Positions 1 to 11,598 of a stretch of 64,000 nt of DNA are shown here, piece by piece (position 1 is the first letter of the stretch; each line of letters opens with the position of its first letter). Below the pieces are notes generated by a model. That model did not search any database. It was not told the origin of the DNA and worked only from the letters and a program-made list of their open reading frames with translations. The DNA comes from Gnetum montanum (lineage: Eukaryota > Streptophyta > Gnetopsida > Gnetales > Gnetaceae): positions 500,143 to 564,142 of the forward strand of contig MNCI01009594.1 in the NCBI GenBank assembly GCA_015680685.1. The letters are read 5' to 3'. A program made the position numbers and the translations under genes.

Positions 1-515
1 TACACACTATTTATTAACACAAAATGTTTTCTTCTCACAAGAGTCCATCTCCGCCCAGGGCAGTTCAAGTGCCTCAACAATACTGAGTGGTATATGCTCA
101 CCCCAATGAGTATGTACCAGACTTTACCTTCATATTACATCAAGATGAACTAATGTAGTGGCATGATATGGAAGACAACATCGTGTTTCAACCTAACCGA
201 TTTGTTCCAACAATGCTCCAACTAATGCTCACACGACATGGGCTTCAACATCTCCATGGAGAATATGAGATGCAAGATCCCAACTCAAGGGATTACCATC
301 CAACTAAACCATAAAAATTAAGGGATTGGCAGTTGGAGCACCAACATGAGCTTATGAAGGGTAAGGGGTCAAATATCTTTCCACCTCCACTTGGCCCAAT
401 TGATGAAGGTAATCACTTCTTTAGTGATTCTCCTCTCTTTAACTTTGTTCAAGGAGCCCTCAACCAGAATGTACAATCCACAATCCATAATCTAGGTTCT
501 AAAGATCAGTTCTAG
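1..515 (+). pseudogene. Athila-like gag, N-terminal fragment
   Basis: Start of the gag polyprotein of the same Athila-like family seen at 59225 and 51557. The frame opens at an ATG at 24 (MFSSHKSPSPPR) and can be followed to 515, passing only a few stops. It contains the family signatures HPNEYVPDFTFILHQDE, a glutamine/histidine-rich stretch ending in LMKGKG, and NQNVQSTIHNLGS, which correspond to HPNEYISNFTFILHQDK, SLKGK and YQNLHSTIHNRGS in the copy at 59225. Similarity stops at about 515, before the Ser-rich linker, so this is a truncated relic. Its LTR and primer site would lie left of the window. It is among the best-preserved gag N-termini here. Confidence 0.75.
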
Positions 516-1690
516 GAGCCACTTCAACTTTACAAATCCACTCTACCATGTAAGCTCTTTTGTTAGCTTATAGGTGAAATCTGATTCTATGGGAAGCTCT
601 ATAACCACATATCATATTACTACATTATCTTGTAGAACTAATTTGTGTGGTTGAAATTTAGCTCTATGGAATAACTCTACTAGGTCATCATCATAGCACA
701 TTATCTCATAGATCTAGTACATAGAGCTAAATTTTACTTCTACAAACAACCTCATAATTGATTCTACCATGTTTACTTCTTCAAATGAATTCACAAAGGC
801 TTTGGATTTATAAAATAGCCCATCCAAGTCAGCTTGTAGAAGATTTTTGTAGAGTCAAAAAAAGTCCTATGAACAAACTCTACCACATCAACCTATAAGA
901 AAACCTTTTCTATTATTCATGTAGCTATATATTTGTAGAAATAAAAATGACTTTATAAATTGATTATGCCATGTAAGCTTTTGTGGAGCTTATGTTTAGA
1001 GGCAAAATCTTGTTCTACTAAGAAACTCTAAGAGCCATGTTAGAGCTCATCCTAGGTCCTTAGAGGATTACATTTCATACTAATAAATTGATTACATGCA
1101 TACCTCATTTTAATCTAGCTTAGTAGGGACAAGGTGTAACTCATAGAATAGAATTTTAACCTTATGAAGAATCCCTACAACCATCGTGCCACTTCAACTC
1201 TTCATCAAAGGTGAACTAAAATAGCTCTATTAACAAATTTAAAAGGACTCTATAGTTGATGTTAGCATAAAGGTCATGCTAAAACAAAAGCTACAAATAA
1301 AACTAAAAATTACAATAGAGCTAGGAATATCATAAAGACACCACTAAATTATAATTGAAGCTTAAAGCATAGAGCATGAAGCCACCATGAAAGAAAAAAG
1401 TCATCATGAGGAAAATAAGCTATATTTAATCAAATAAAACAAAGAGGAGTGAAAATTAAAGAGCTAATAGAAATCCATTACACACCAATACAAAGAGAAT
1501 CATTAAAATTTACTAATGATAGTAACTAGAAGTATGGCTAAAATCACTGACAAAAAAGCTTAGATTCAAACCAATGTGAAAACTGCTTCAATACAAATAA
1601 TTAATTTTTCTAACTAAATTAGTTTCAAGAGAAACAGGAAGTCAAATAATTATTAAAAAATATTAATAGTACTAAGCCAAATTCATAAAT
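516..1690. other. Non-coding decayed repeat sequence
   Basis: No credible reading frame. A degenerate segment containing CCATGTAAGCT followed by an AGCTTAT-like motif occurs at about 540-610 and again at about 960-1035, roughly 420 bp apart, suggesting an old imperfect tandem repeat. The rest is AT-rich sequence I cannot assign. Confidence 0.35.
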
Positions 1691-2879
1691 CAAGCTTTTA
1701 AAGTTATTTATGATCATGGGAAGTTAGCTCAATAGTTAGTAGTCAAAGGGCTCTAGATTCAATGAATGAGGGCAACTATCCAATGGCCTATAATTAAATG
1801 AATAAAACATGTAGAAATGGAGTTTTAACTTTTGTAACAATTGTAATAGCTAGAGGCTACTATATAAAGCTAAGAGAAGAGTTGTTTGGTGAATATTTAC
1901 ACATCTAGCAAGAGAATACTAAAAAGGCTAGGAGTGATTTCCTGTATGATGACATTCTAACTTTAGATTTGATTTAGCTAATTTACTTCTATTCTATGAG
2001 TTAATTTTATTTCCCCGCTTTATCAAAGTTTCTTAGCTAGTGGTAAAGATTGTATTGTGCCTAGCATCTCATTCTTGGAATTATTTAAATCACTTAAATA
2101 GCTCTAGGTTTAGCAATTGTTGGCATTTGTTAACTAATTTACAATAGTGTTAGTTTTCAAAGTGTTTGCTTATGTTGATAGAAGCCTTATTTCAAATTGC
2201 TTATTCAGGCTAAAGGGTTTGATGATTTTTGGTGTTTTTGACTAAATTAAAACAACATTAGTTTTTAAATGCTTACTCATGTCAATAGTATCTCATTACA
2301 ATGTTTAAGATTCTATCTGATTTTCTTATTTTACTTTTTCAAAAATCCATTGAATCTTTTTCTATTTCTATTTTTCTTGTAGAATTTTCTCTCTATGGAA
2401 GATTAATAATAGATTTTGTGGAATTATGCTTAAGCATTAGATAAAAGGCTAGTTTTCACAAGCAATGTATAATCTGTAGCACATAGACCTAGCAACTTTA
2501 ATACAATAGGAGATTTTATTCAATTATACAATAGAGTAAAGATGGCTGAATTTTTTCATAAAAATTATTTTGCTATTTAGCTCTTAGTACATAAAATTAT
2601 GAAATTTATACTGAATGATAGCTCAAAACACATAGTTTCTCTATAACCATAGAGTTTATTTGGAGGTATCTAGGCCTTGGTATTTCTAGAGACTAGCAAA
2701 CACCTAAAATTGAATTCAAAGATTTCTCTTCCTTTTGATTTTCTTCATGAGGAAGAGGATGATGTTGGTGCTACATAGAACTTTTGCCCACTATCATTTT
2801 CTTAAACTTAAGGAAATATTAACAAAGTAGTGTGATCCAAAGTTGCCACCAAAAAATACCAAGATTGACAATACAAAAA
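1691..2879. other. AT-rich stretch with tRNA-like and TATA-like motifs
   Basis: At 1721-1765 the sequence TAGCTCAATAGTT followed some 30 bases later by AGATTCAATGA resembles the A and B boxes of a tRNA-derived promoter, with decay. About 100 bases further, CTATATAAAG near 1860 looks like a TATA box of an LTR or SINE-like unit. At 2120-2180 and 2230-2290 two diverged copies of a ~110-bp unit containing TTTTTAAATG/TTTCAAAGTG occur. No coding sequence is visible. Confidence 0.25.
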
Positions 2880-4210
2880 TATTAACATTTATGAAGAACA
2901 TCCTTTTGTAAATAAGATAGATGTTCATGAGTTTCTCTAGTTTATAAGGATTTTATGATATCACAGTATTGTTCATCTTCTTCTAAGTTAACTAAGCTAA
3001 TGTGTTTCATCATTTCTTAAGGGAAAATGCAAGGCCTAAACATGATTTTCCTATGTTCATTTAATATTTTTTGCAACTAGAGAAGGGATGAGAGATGTAA
3101 TAGATAGAGAAATTAGTACCATCTTTACATAGTTGGAAAAGCATGCCTATGATAGAGTGATTATACTTAGAAAAATAGAGATAGAAAGGGAGATCAAATT
3201 GAGAAGGATATAGGATGGAAAGATTAATAAAGATATGCTTAATTATGTCAAAAACCTCTTAATACTTCAAAACCTAGTTGAAAGATGTAGATTTCTTGAA
3301 AAGATAAGAAAGAAGATGGAATTGACCAATTATATTATATATAAAATGATGGATGGACTAGAGTCTACCTTGTAGAATATGCATGTTCTTAAGATACTTA
3401 GGTGGTTGGAGGCTCATAATGTCTTTTACTTTGTTGGGATCTACTACTATATCATTAGCTAAATATAGAAATCCTAATATCTTGCATATTTCCATATGAA
3501 AAATGCACTTCTTGAATTTTAAGAGAAAGTTATACTTATTACAATGAACTAAAACTAAGTCTAGGTTAGGGGATGATTAGTTGCAATGATAGAATTCACT
3601 ATTAGATCATTCACATAATTACTAATTATTTTAAACATCATGTTACTAAATATGAAGGTCATGGCCTGTTGGTATGTTGCTCTCTCACTCTTAAGCCTAA
3701 AAGGCATTTTTGTGTAACAAACAGTTCTACATGCAATCATGAACTTTGTAAAGGGTTGATGCTTTGAATTCATTTTAACTTTGTAAAGTTTGATCTAACA
3801 TTGTATCTATGAGATGATCAATGTTTGGTAGCAAAAAAAACCATCTTTTAATATCACTTTGTTGAGATCACAAAAATGGATGCATATTCTAATAACTTTG
3901 TTTTTCATGGAAACACCTACCATGTTGGATACCCAATCAAACTAGTCTAAGAAATGTATAAATTCAACATTGTAGAGTTGGATGATCTCATATTTTATGA
4001 TGAGGCCTAGATCAAGCTCAATTTTTCCTTCCTCAATTATGATGTTATGTTAGATGAGAATGGGATCTTAACTAGGCATATCATCATATTCCCATGCAAA
4101 GGTGATAAAAGTTTTTCTAAGTGTTTTTAGAATGTAATTCTCAATATCATTGGATAGGTTTTTCCCTATCTCTAAGGACATTTCTTCATTTTAGTGATTT
4201 ATTAAAGTAA
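2880..4210 (-). pseudogene. Tat/Ogre-like pol fragment (RT and RNase H)
   Basis: Ty3/gypsy reverse transcriptase and RNase H, read on the minus strand from high to low coordinate. The pre-RT motif FAWEYDDMP at 4073-4100 is the lineage mark of Tat/Ogre elements (family FAWSYxDMPGLDP). RT follows with CDLNKV near 3870 and a clean block at 3561-3773 containing VCYTKMPFRLKSERATYQQA and YVND. The last is the YxDD active site with its first Asp changed to Asn (3606-3617). Then come the connection motif SLQPPKYLKNMHILQGRL near 3350-3430, an RNase H-like stretch to about 3040, and the RNase H-integrase linker (VNLEEDEQYCDIIKSL) at 2920-3000. Integrase is missing here. Numerous stops make it non-functional. 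The lineage call is by motif; a phylogeny was not possible. Confidence 0.8.
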
Positions 4211-5979
4211 GCTCTAGGAATGGATCATTAGTTAAAAATGTTCTCTAAAAAGGGAAGGTTAGTTTGATAGATTATGTCTTCCTTGGTAATATCAATGGTC
4301 AATATGATAGAATGTAAAGGATTAAGAAGTGAAAATTTGATCAAATTCTTATTGAGAGGCTAAGAGATTCAACCTGGAAGCCTATCCAAGATGAGTGGTT
4401 CATACTAATCATGAAGAAAGTAAAACTCTATGGCCTATAAATCATGAGAGAGAAAGAAATAGTTATACAAAAATGGGATTAAAATGAAAAAAAAAAGACT
4501 TAGAAATTTTTTTTATTTTGTTTTCACAAAAAAAAAAGAGTTAAAAAAATATTAAAAGTTTTAACGAAGATATAGGAAGAAGATTTTAAGTTTGAAGAAA
4601 AGATGAAAAGTTTATCTAAGTATGGAGAGAGAGGTAGAAAATTTTTTAACTCTAGCAAAGATTGGAGAGTTATAAATTTTCTAAGGCATGAAGGAAATAG
4701 GAATAAAAAATTTATGTAAGGAAAGAAGATGGTTGTGGAAAATCTCATGGTAGGATAAACGAAAACTTTTCTAAGGTCTTGTAATATTAAAGAATTTTCT
4801 ATGATTTTTAACCAAGATAGAGGAGTTAGAAAAAAATTTTAATTTTTCAAGGTAAAATTGAAACAAAAAAATTTCTAAGATACAGAAAATTAGAAGTCAA
4901 AAGTGACAAATTTAATAAGTATTGAGATTAAGATGAGAAAACCAAACTTTCTTACCTCTAGAAACTAATCCTGAAAGCCAAATGAGAGGGTACATAACTA
5001 GAATATAGAATTTTATCGAGGGTTTATTTTGGCATAAACTAAAGATTACTTTATGTTGTAATTTCAAATTGGTTAGATAATAAAAAATATTTATTAGTAG
5101 AATTTACACCTCTATAGAAGTATTCCTACAAAAAATATTCTTTACACTTTGACAAGAATACCTTGATGAACTAAGTATGAAGATACCTAGAATGTGGTAA
5201 TAAATGATCCTCAAAATTATGTAGTCCTCAATAAATTAATGATTATGAAATAAAGGATCATGAATCTTGCAATCAAATGTAAAATTAGCCTACAACACAT
5301 GAACTTGGAATAATAGGGAATAATGAAAAAGTGATGTTTTTAATGTTAGATATAACTAAATGTAAAATTACTAGATAAAGAGCATAAAATATTAAAATAG
5401 TGTAGTTATAACATGAAAGGAAGGATCTCAATCCCCTTCTAAAATAATAATGTTTTTACGCTAATAAATAACTAAGTATAGAAATTCTGAAAATATTTTT
5501 ATTATTATGTACAAAAAATGATTTCAAATCCATCCTAGAAAAATATAACTCTTATGTGAAAAGAATGCTAAGTGTAAAATGCTGAAAATTTTAACTAAGT
5601 ATAGAATGTAATGTAAGAGATAAAAAAACATTTCTAAATACAAAATTCAAGTAAATAAGCATAAAATTATAAAAGTAAGAGTCTTTTATATAGGAAAAAT
5701 TTTTGTAATCCTTTTTCAAATAATAAAATGTTTTATTGAGTTGCAAATTATTTGTCTCCTATAGAGAACCAAACTATAAATGATGGGAGAAAAATGTAAG
5801 GATGATAGGACTAATAAAAGAGTCTCAAATATTGACCAAAATATAGATTAGGAGGATGAAATTAAACCAAAATAGGATTAACTAATGGATGGAAAAGCCA
5901 TAGGAATGATCCGAAGTCAATTCTAGGTTACAACAAGGCTATTTTGGCGAAGGTTCTTATCACTGATGTTGGAGCTAAA
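4211..5979. other. AT-rich stretch without a gene
   Basis: The part next to the Tat fragment (to about 4440) may be its decayed upstream pol sequence. From 4480 to about 5000 the + strand is strongly purine-rich (runs of AGAAGA, AAAATTTTTTA). Short open frames there, such as 4524-4748 on the minus strand, are low-complexity by-products. Nothing else is recognised. Confidence 0.4.
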
Positions 5980-7700
5980 AACATTTTAACTTTGGAAAGC
6001 ACTATGGATGCATAAATAATATATCTTTGGAACCTATTTTGAAGGTATAGAAGTTGTTGAATATGTAAAGAAGCACACATGTGCTATGATGGTGACAACC
6101 GCTCATGCTATTGATCATTCAAAATTTAACAAGTACTCTAAAATATCTAGATATCTAATCTAAAACTTATGTTTCAAGATTTTATTTATTGGTCTAGAGT
6201 TTCCAAATTTAATTTAGGATTGCTAAAATTGAAGTTGAAGTTAACTACAACTTGTTGTTGAGTTTCAAAATAGCAAGTCTAGTCTTTATTTCTACAAAAG
6301 GTGATAACCTATTGAGGTGACATTGATCTTGATGCTTATGTTGATACTAATGTAGCATTAGCATTAGATTCAAGAGTTAGAAAATTTTTCATAATTTTTC
6401 TAGATGAAAATTCTAAATCTTGATAAGCCAAAACTAACTTAGAATGATTCAACATGATAATTTTAAAGTGTCAAGGGTTTCATAAACTAATGGAAATCTA
6501 TGAACTTAGTTTATAGGATGATTTGGAGATGCCAAGATGAGTTCTGATCTTGCCACTATCTCATACATAGTAAGAAAATGTTAATTTTCCAAGTTTTAAA
6601 AAATTGAAAAATTACTAAATATTGGAAGCCTTGATAACCAAAACTATTGTTGATGAGTCATCTTGACCATAGGAATCCATGGTATACATCAAAACATAGT
6701 TTTGCTAAAACTCAAGAATCCTAACAATGATGATACTAGTGTTGATGCTAACATTGATGTTGATGCAAAGAAAATGTTAATTTTGAGAGTTAGAAAATTT
6801 CAACCATTTTCCAAACCAAAATTTTTAATTCTAGAAAGATAAAAAATTGATCCCAAAATAAGCCAAGATAGTAATTTTGAAGTGTCAAAAAATATTTAAA
6901 CTAGTTGAATGATGTGAACTTGGTGTAGGGATGATTTGAAAATGTTGAGATGAGTTTTGATGTTTCAAGTGTTTTGTATTTAGCAAAAAATGTTAGTTTT
7001 CAATGTTGTGGAAAACATGAAGAACGTGAAAAGTTTGGAAACCTAGAATGCAAACCTCAAGGATCCATGGTGTAAGTTAAAACATTGATAATGATAAGAT
7101 TTAGATGTCTCGGTGATGGTGATACTAGCATTGATGCTGATAGTGATATTGGTATAGTGTCAATGTCAATTCCTAGAGTTATAAAAATTTCAATCATTTT
7201 TGTGACTAAAGATTCTAACTTTAAAAAGAACAAAATTAATGTTGAAATACATTAGGATGGTAATTTTGAAGCATTGAGAGACATATAAACTAGTGGAAGG
7301 TTATGAACATCATGTATGGGATGAATAAAATATGTTGATATGGGTTCTAGCTTTCCACATATGTCGTACTCAATAAAACAAGTTAATATTTAAAATTCTA
7401 GAACACTTACAAAAAGTGCAAATTTTGAAAGCTTAGAGCACTAAAGTAATTATTGATGATTTATCCTAGCCTTGGGGATCCATGTGAAATGAAAAGATAT
7501 AGAATTGGTTAGACTTAGAAGTTCTAGTGATGGTGATACCGATGCCAAAACTAACATTGCCTCAATCTCAACAACACATACAAAAAATTTTGAACTTTTT
7601 TCAAGATTTTTTCAAAGTTAAAAAAATTGATGCCAAAAAGTTAGGATATGATGTTGAATGATCCTTGGAGGTTCCTAAATTCTATAAATGTTTCTTACAA
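5980..7700 (-). repeat. Degenerate ~390-415-bp tandem repeat in Tat 3' region
   Basis: A repeated block with the landmark GATGAGTTCTGATCTT followed by a CTCATACATAG-like motif and AAAATGTTAATTTTC recurs at about 6535, 6951 and 7336, i.e. at spacings near 413 and 389 bp. Other shared landmarks in each unit are GGATCCATGG, AACATAGTTTTGCTAAAA and GATGATACTAGTGTTGATGC. The units are diverged and contain no coding sequence. The array lies downstream (minus strand) of the Tat integrase at 9034-10500, so it sits in the element's 3' non-coding region. The same array occurs at 22679-23700. Confidence 0.7.
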
Positions 7701-9033
7701 GGTTATTTTTTGAGACATTTTATGCTATGGTATTGAAGAAAATCAAATTTAACATTATGTCATCTCCAACACTTACAAAAATTCTCTTCCCAGGGATCCT
7801 AGGTCAAACTACCAAATTTTCCAAATTCAAGCTCTATGATGTTAGGAAAGTTAGGATGTGTATTTTGTGGTCTTTTAGGATGTTGAACCTATAATAGCTC
7901 TAATACTTAGAAATATTTTGACCTCTTGCCAACTCTTACACTTAGAAAAATTTTGGCTTAGGTGATTCTAGGGGATCATGAAAAATTAAGCTCAAAAGTT
8001 GGATTATTAACCCAAATGATTTTTAAAGGCTCCTAGGAGCTAATAATGTGCCTTGCGATGATGTATTTGGGAAATTTGATGCTCAATTCCTTATGGAATA
8101 ATGTTAAAACCATAGTTTCTTTTGATTTGATGTAAATCAAAAATCTGGGTACAACATTGCATCCTCTTGATGCATACTATTGATGTGTTAAAAGATGATC
8201 AAAAGAGAAGAGATTAGATACTGAATTAATGTAGGTACAAAGTAAAAATTTAGATGAATGAAGTAAGAGAGGGATGACAATTAGGATATTTTCAGTACAC
8301 TAGTCATGAGAATAGTGCTATATCATAGAAACAAACATGACTAAATTCTATACTCAAGATTACTGAAAGAATGTCATTTATGATATTCATGTCTTGTCCC
8401 ATTTATGTCCTTAACATACCCTTATCAAAATAGAAAAAATTACTCAATTCTCACTAAATGTACTAATGAGGGAAAAGGAAATGAGATTGAAAATGGGAAA
8501 TAATAGAGAATGAAGAGAGGAGAGATGAAAACTAGACTTGAAAAATTCAAAAAATAATAAAACTAGGGGAATAAATAAGAAACATCACCTACACATCAAG
8601 ATGAGGTCCCATTCCATAGAAGGGGGACATGGCTAAATCCAATTCTCTAATGATTTTTGATGCTTTATAGATTTGATTCCCTCCCTATCCCATATAAACT
8701 CAAAATACACTTACTTGAAGTTGAAAATGGTAGAACACTCATTGTTCATTGCATTTGATAGATTGTTAATTAATATCCTCATCATAGTATTTTACAGAAA
8801 AAAGTTAGCCAAATGGGATAGGAAGAGACTAGAAAGATGCATGAAATCATATGACAAAAATTTAGGAAAATAATAGTAGAAAATTAAGACTGTCTATGAC
8901 AGAGGATGAAAATAATGTATTAAAATATAGATGAGATGGGAAATAAGTTAAAGAAAACCTGATGATGCTTGATATTTTTTCTTTATTTTCTTTATTTTTA
9001 ATTTTTTATTATTTTTTAATATCAAATATAGTA
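7701..9033 (-). other. Tat element 3' non-coding region, copy 1
   Basis: Lies between the integrase end (9034) and the tandem array. It is non-coding but matches 23700-25972 over its length, for example CCTTGCGATGATGTATTTGG near 8052, GAGGTCCCATTCCATAGAAG near 8602, and ATATCAAATATAGTATT just before 9040. The agreement of two copies defines it as part of one repeat family. The open frame 8673-8873 is not preserved in the other copy. Confidence 0.6.
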
Positions 9034-10500
9034 TTATCTAAGATATGCTTTATTCACTAGGTCTGGGTATTGATTTCCATCTAAATCAGCCAAGTGGCAT
9101 GTTCCATTACTAAGGATCATAATAACAATGAAGGATCCTTGCCATTTTACTAAGAACATGGTCATCTTGGCATTAGGAGAATTCCTAAGGACAAGGTAAT
9201 CTTCCTTGATGCATCTTAGTCTAAAATTATTTTCATGCCAATGGCATGTAACTTCTTGATAAATTTGGATATGTACTACTACTAGTTTACAATTTTCTTC
9301 AAGTGTGTCTAGCTTAACACAATGCATACTATCATTCTCTTCATTCATCATCCAATTATTTAAGGTCATACAAAGAAAAGACATATCTGACTCCACCAAC
9401 AACATTGCCTCTAATCCATATGTAAGCATGAAGGGGATTTTCTTTGTTATTGTTTAGAAGTTAGTATTGAAGATCTAAAGGACATTAAATAACTATGGAT
9501 GCTAGTGCTGTTGGGATTGTTCAACCATGATTCTAAGAAAATGGATGAGGAATTTATTTGTTGACTTGGGTTAACTATTAAATTTTGGGTAATATATAGA
9601 TGAGACTATCTAAGTAATTTGGTATTTAATCATAGAATTTAGCTAGTTCTTTGCTATTGAATTGAGGTTCATTATCAGTCATGATGTAAAGAGGGATACC
9701 AAAGCAAGTAATTATATGATCCAAAATAAAAAAAACATACTTAGAAGGTAAAGTTCTCAAAGAAATATCTTTTATCCACTTACTAAAATATTTAATAGCA
9801 TTTAAAATAAATTGATGATTGGAAGAGGATGGAGAATTGATAGAACCTATGCGATTTAACCCCCATGCTAGAAAGGCCATATGAATTTAGATGTGCTAAG
9901 TCTTGAAATGGAATATAAATAAGTCAAGTGGAACATTGATATGTATTACAAATCTTAACTATTATATGTATGTCCCTAGACATTGTAGGTTACTAGTAAT
10001 CTAATATATTAATATGAGCTACTAGAGACCATAAGCCTAAATAACCATCACATACACTAGAATGAACTTGTTCTAATATATTTTGTGCTTTGTCATGACT
10101 TAGACAAAGTAGAAGGCTATTTTACATGGAAATGTGACATAAAATACTAGGATAAATAATACAAAAAGTTTTATAATGTTTACATAGAGAATCCTTTTGT
10201 GAATAAGATAGATATTTAGTAGTTTTTCTAGTTTGCAAGTATTATATGATATTATAGTACTATTCATCATCTTCTAAATTAACTAATTCAATGGGTTGTG
10301 TATTCATGAATGTTACATATTTATTGCATCTTGAATGAGTTAAATGATCCTTGAGAAAAGTAGGATAAACAAGAATAGTAAAAGTATCTAGCACCTTAGC
10401 AAGCATGTTTTTCTAGTAGTGTCTGTGCATGAGTAACATTTGTCAAACTAACAAATCAAATTTCTCACTAGGTTTAGATAAGATTAAAGATGTTTATCTT
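9034..10500 (-). pseudogene. Tat/Ogre-like integrase
   Basis: Integrase end of a Ty3/gypsy Tat-like pol, minus strand. From high to low coordinate: the linker VNLEDDE and YLQTRKTTKYLSYSQKDS (about 10180-10290), the zinc-binding H2C2 region with ILEQVHSS, CDGYLGL and PTMSRDIHIIVKICNTYQ (about 9930-10110), the catalytic core at 9626-9880 (WGLNRIGSINSPSSSNHQFI, FGIPLYIMTDNEPQF), and the C-terminal domain at 9034-9429 (TYGLEAMLLVESD, VLRNSP, VKWQGSFIVIM, SNGTCHLADLDGNQYPDLVN). The second catalytic Asp is kept (MTDNEPQF). The first is Lys in NAIKYFSKW, so the enzyme is dead even apart from the stops. Confidence 0.8.
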
Positions 10501-10549
10501 TGTAAGAATATTTATTATTTACCTTGCATATGACTAATTAAAGAGATGA

Positions 10550-10627
10550 GTTCTAATCTTTCTAGTATCTCATACTAAGGAAAAAAATATTAAGTCATTT
10601 TAACCTCAAGGATCCATGGTGTACATC
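10550..10627 (-). repeat. Tat tandem-repeat unit, left of the nested insertion
   Basis: A partial unit of the ~400-bp repeat (GATGAGTTCTAATCTT near 10554, GGATCCATGGTGTACATC at 10610-10627). In the uninterrupted units, GGATCCATGGTATACATC runs directly into AAAACATAGTTTTGC (6677 onward). Here that continuation is found at 22674, on the far side of the 12-kb element. Confidence 0.7.
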
Positions 10628-11446
10628 TAATGAATCACAAGTTAGGCTATGTTGACAAGCATGCATCGATGTATCCTAGTCAATACATGGGTTGATGCAT
10701 TGACTCATGCACGTATGCATTAACATAGTGTCTATCTCTGCCTATATAAATGCATGTACCCACTACATTTGTGGCACCGTTGAGTTAGTCGCATAAAAAG
10801 TTCTTGTAAGTTGTTCTCATAAGAATTAGAATATTTTCTAAGTTCCAATAGAAAGACTTTAATGATTTTATAGATCTTTATTCAAGCATTAATGTACATG
10901 GACACCTTCATGTGATGGCAATAAAGATGAGATTCTTAAAACTCCTTGTAGTACATAGAATAGATTAATGTTTACTTTCATGCACTTTACATTCATGTTC
11001 TAGTTAATGCATATGCTTAAGTAATGCACATAAGTACAACCACCCTAAGCATAGCATTAATGCTTGGTAATCCTAGCACTATTATCGTCTGGTACACCCA
11101 GTAGCCTAACACTTAGTAAACCAATGGCATCATAATGAGTTTAGGATGTGTATGGAAGATGGACCTAAATACTTATGTTAGGAAATATTTCTAATTAATC
11201 ACTTTATCTCACACTTAGACTTAATCAAATAAAATATAAAATTAATAAAAATCATGTGCCATGGCTTACACTTAACCATGCACTTGCACCTATACAAGTG
11301 AAGCCAAAAGATCAACAATCACGTCCCTAGGTCACTATCTTTGCTATTAGCATTTAGAGAGTTAAAGGCCATAGAATTCAACCAGATCACTAGTGCAATG
11401 CTCATGATTCATATGGTTGGATATAAGGACTACTCATCACTCAACA
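10628..11446 (+). repeat. 5' LTR of the 12-kb element
   Basis: Begins TAATGAATCACAAG (TGATGAATCACAAG in the 3' copy, so the first G has mutated) and ends CACTCAACA right before the primer site. U3 (10628-10742) is short and rich in ATGCAT/GATGCAT-type palindromes. The transcribed part shares TCTTTATTCAAGCATT and GGCAATAAAGATGAGA (polyadenylation-type AATAAA near 10920) with the LTRs at 58164 and 51704. Confidence 0.85.
10743..10750 (+). promoter_or_regulatory. TATA box of the 5' LTR
   Basis: TATATAAA in the context CCTATATAAATGC, about 115 bp from the LTR start. The equivalents in related LTRs are CCTATAAATATAG (58319-58331) and, on the minus strand, CTATAAATAAGA (52432-52421). The 3' LTR copy has decayed to CCTACATAAATGC. 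Confidence 0.7.
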
Positions 11447-11447
11447 T

Positions 11448-11465
11448 TGGAACCATTACTGGGGA
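11448..11465 (+). other. Primer binding site, tRNA-Asp type
   Basis: TGGAACCATTACTGGGGA directly after the LTR is a decayed form of the complement of the plant tRNA-Asp 3' end (TGGCGCCGTTGCCGGGGA). Five of 18 bases differ. Related elements here keep 15 or 16 of 18. Confidence 0.75.
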
Positions 11466-11598
11466 TTTTAGTTAGATAAGCGTGCTACCTATGAAAGATA
11501 GTGAAACCATTCATTAACATTTTAAAATTAACTTAACACTAATACCATTAAGATAGTGAAATATAAAAAATGTGCACTATTTTGTCTCAATCACTAAT

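Noticed and set aside
4524-4748. Phe/Leu/Ser-rich minus-strand open frame
   Set aside because: A reflection of a purine-rich tract on the other strand; no homologous copy and no motif.
8673-8873. 66-codon open frame in the Tat 3' region
   Set aside because: The paralogous sequence at 25600-25800 does not keep the frame, so it is not under coding constraint.
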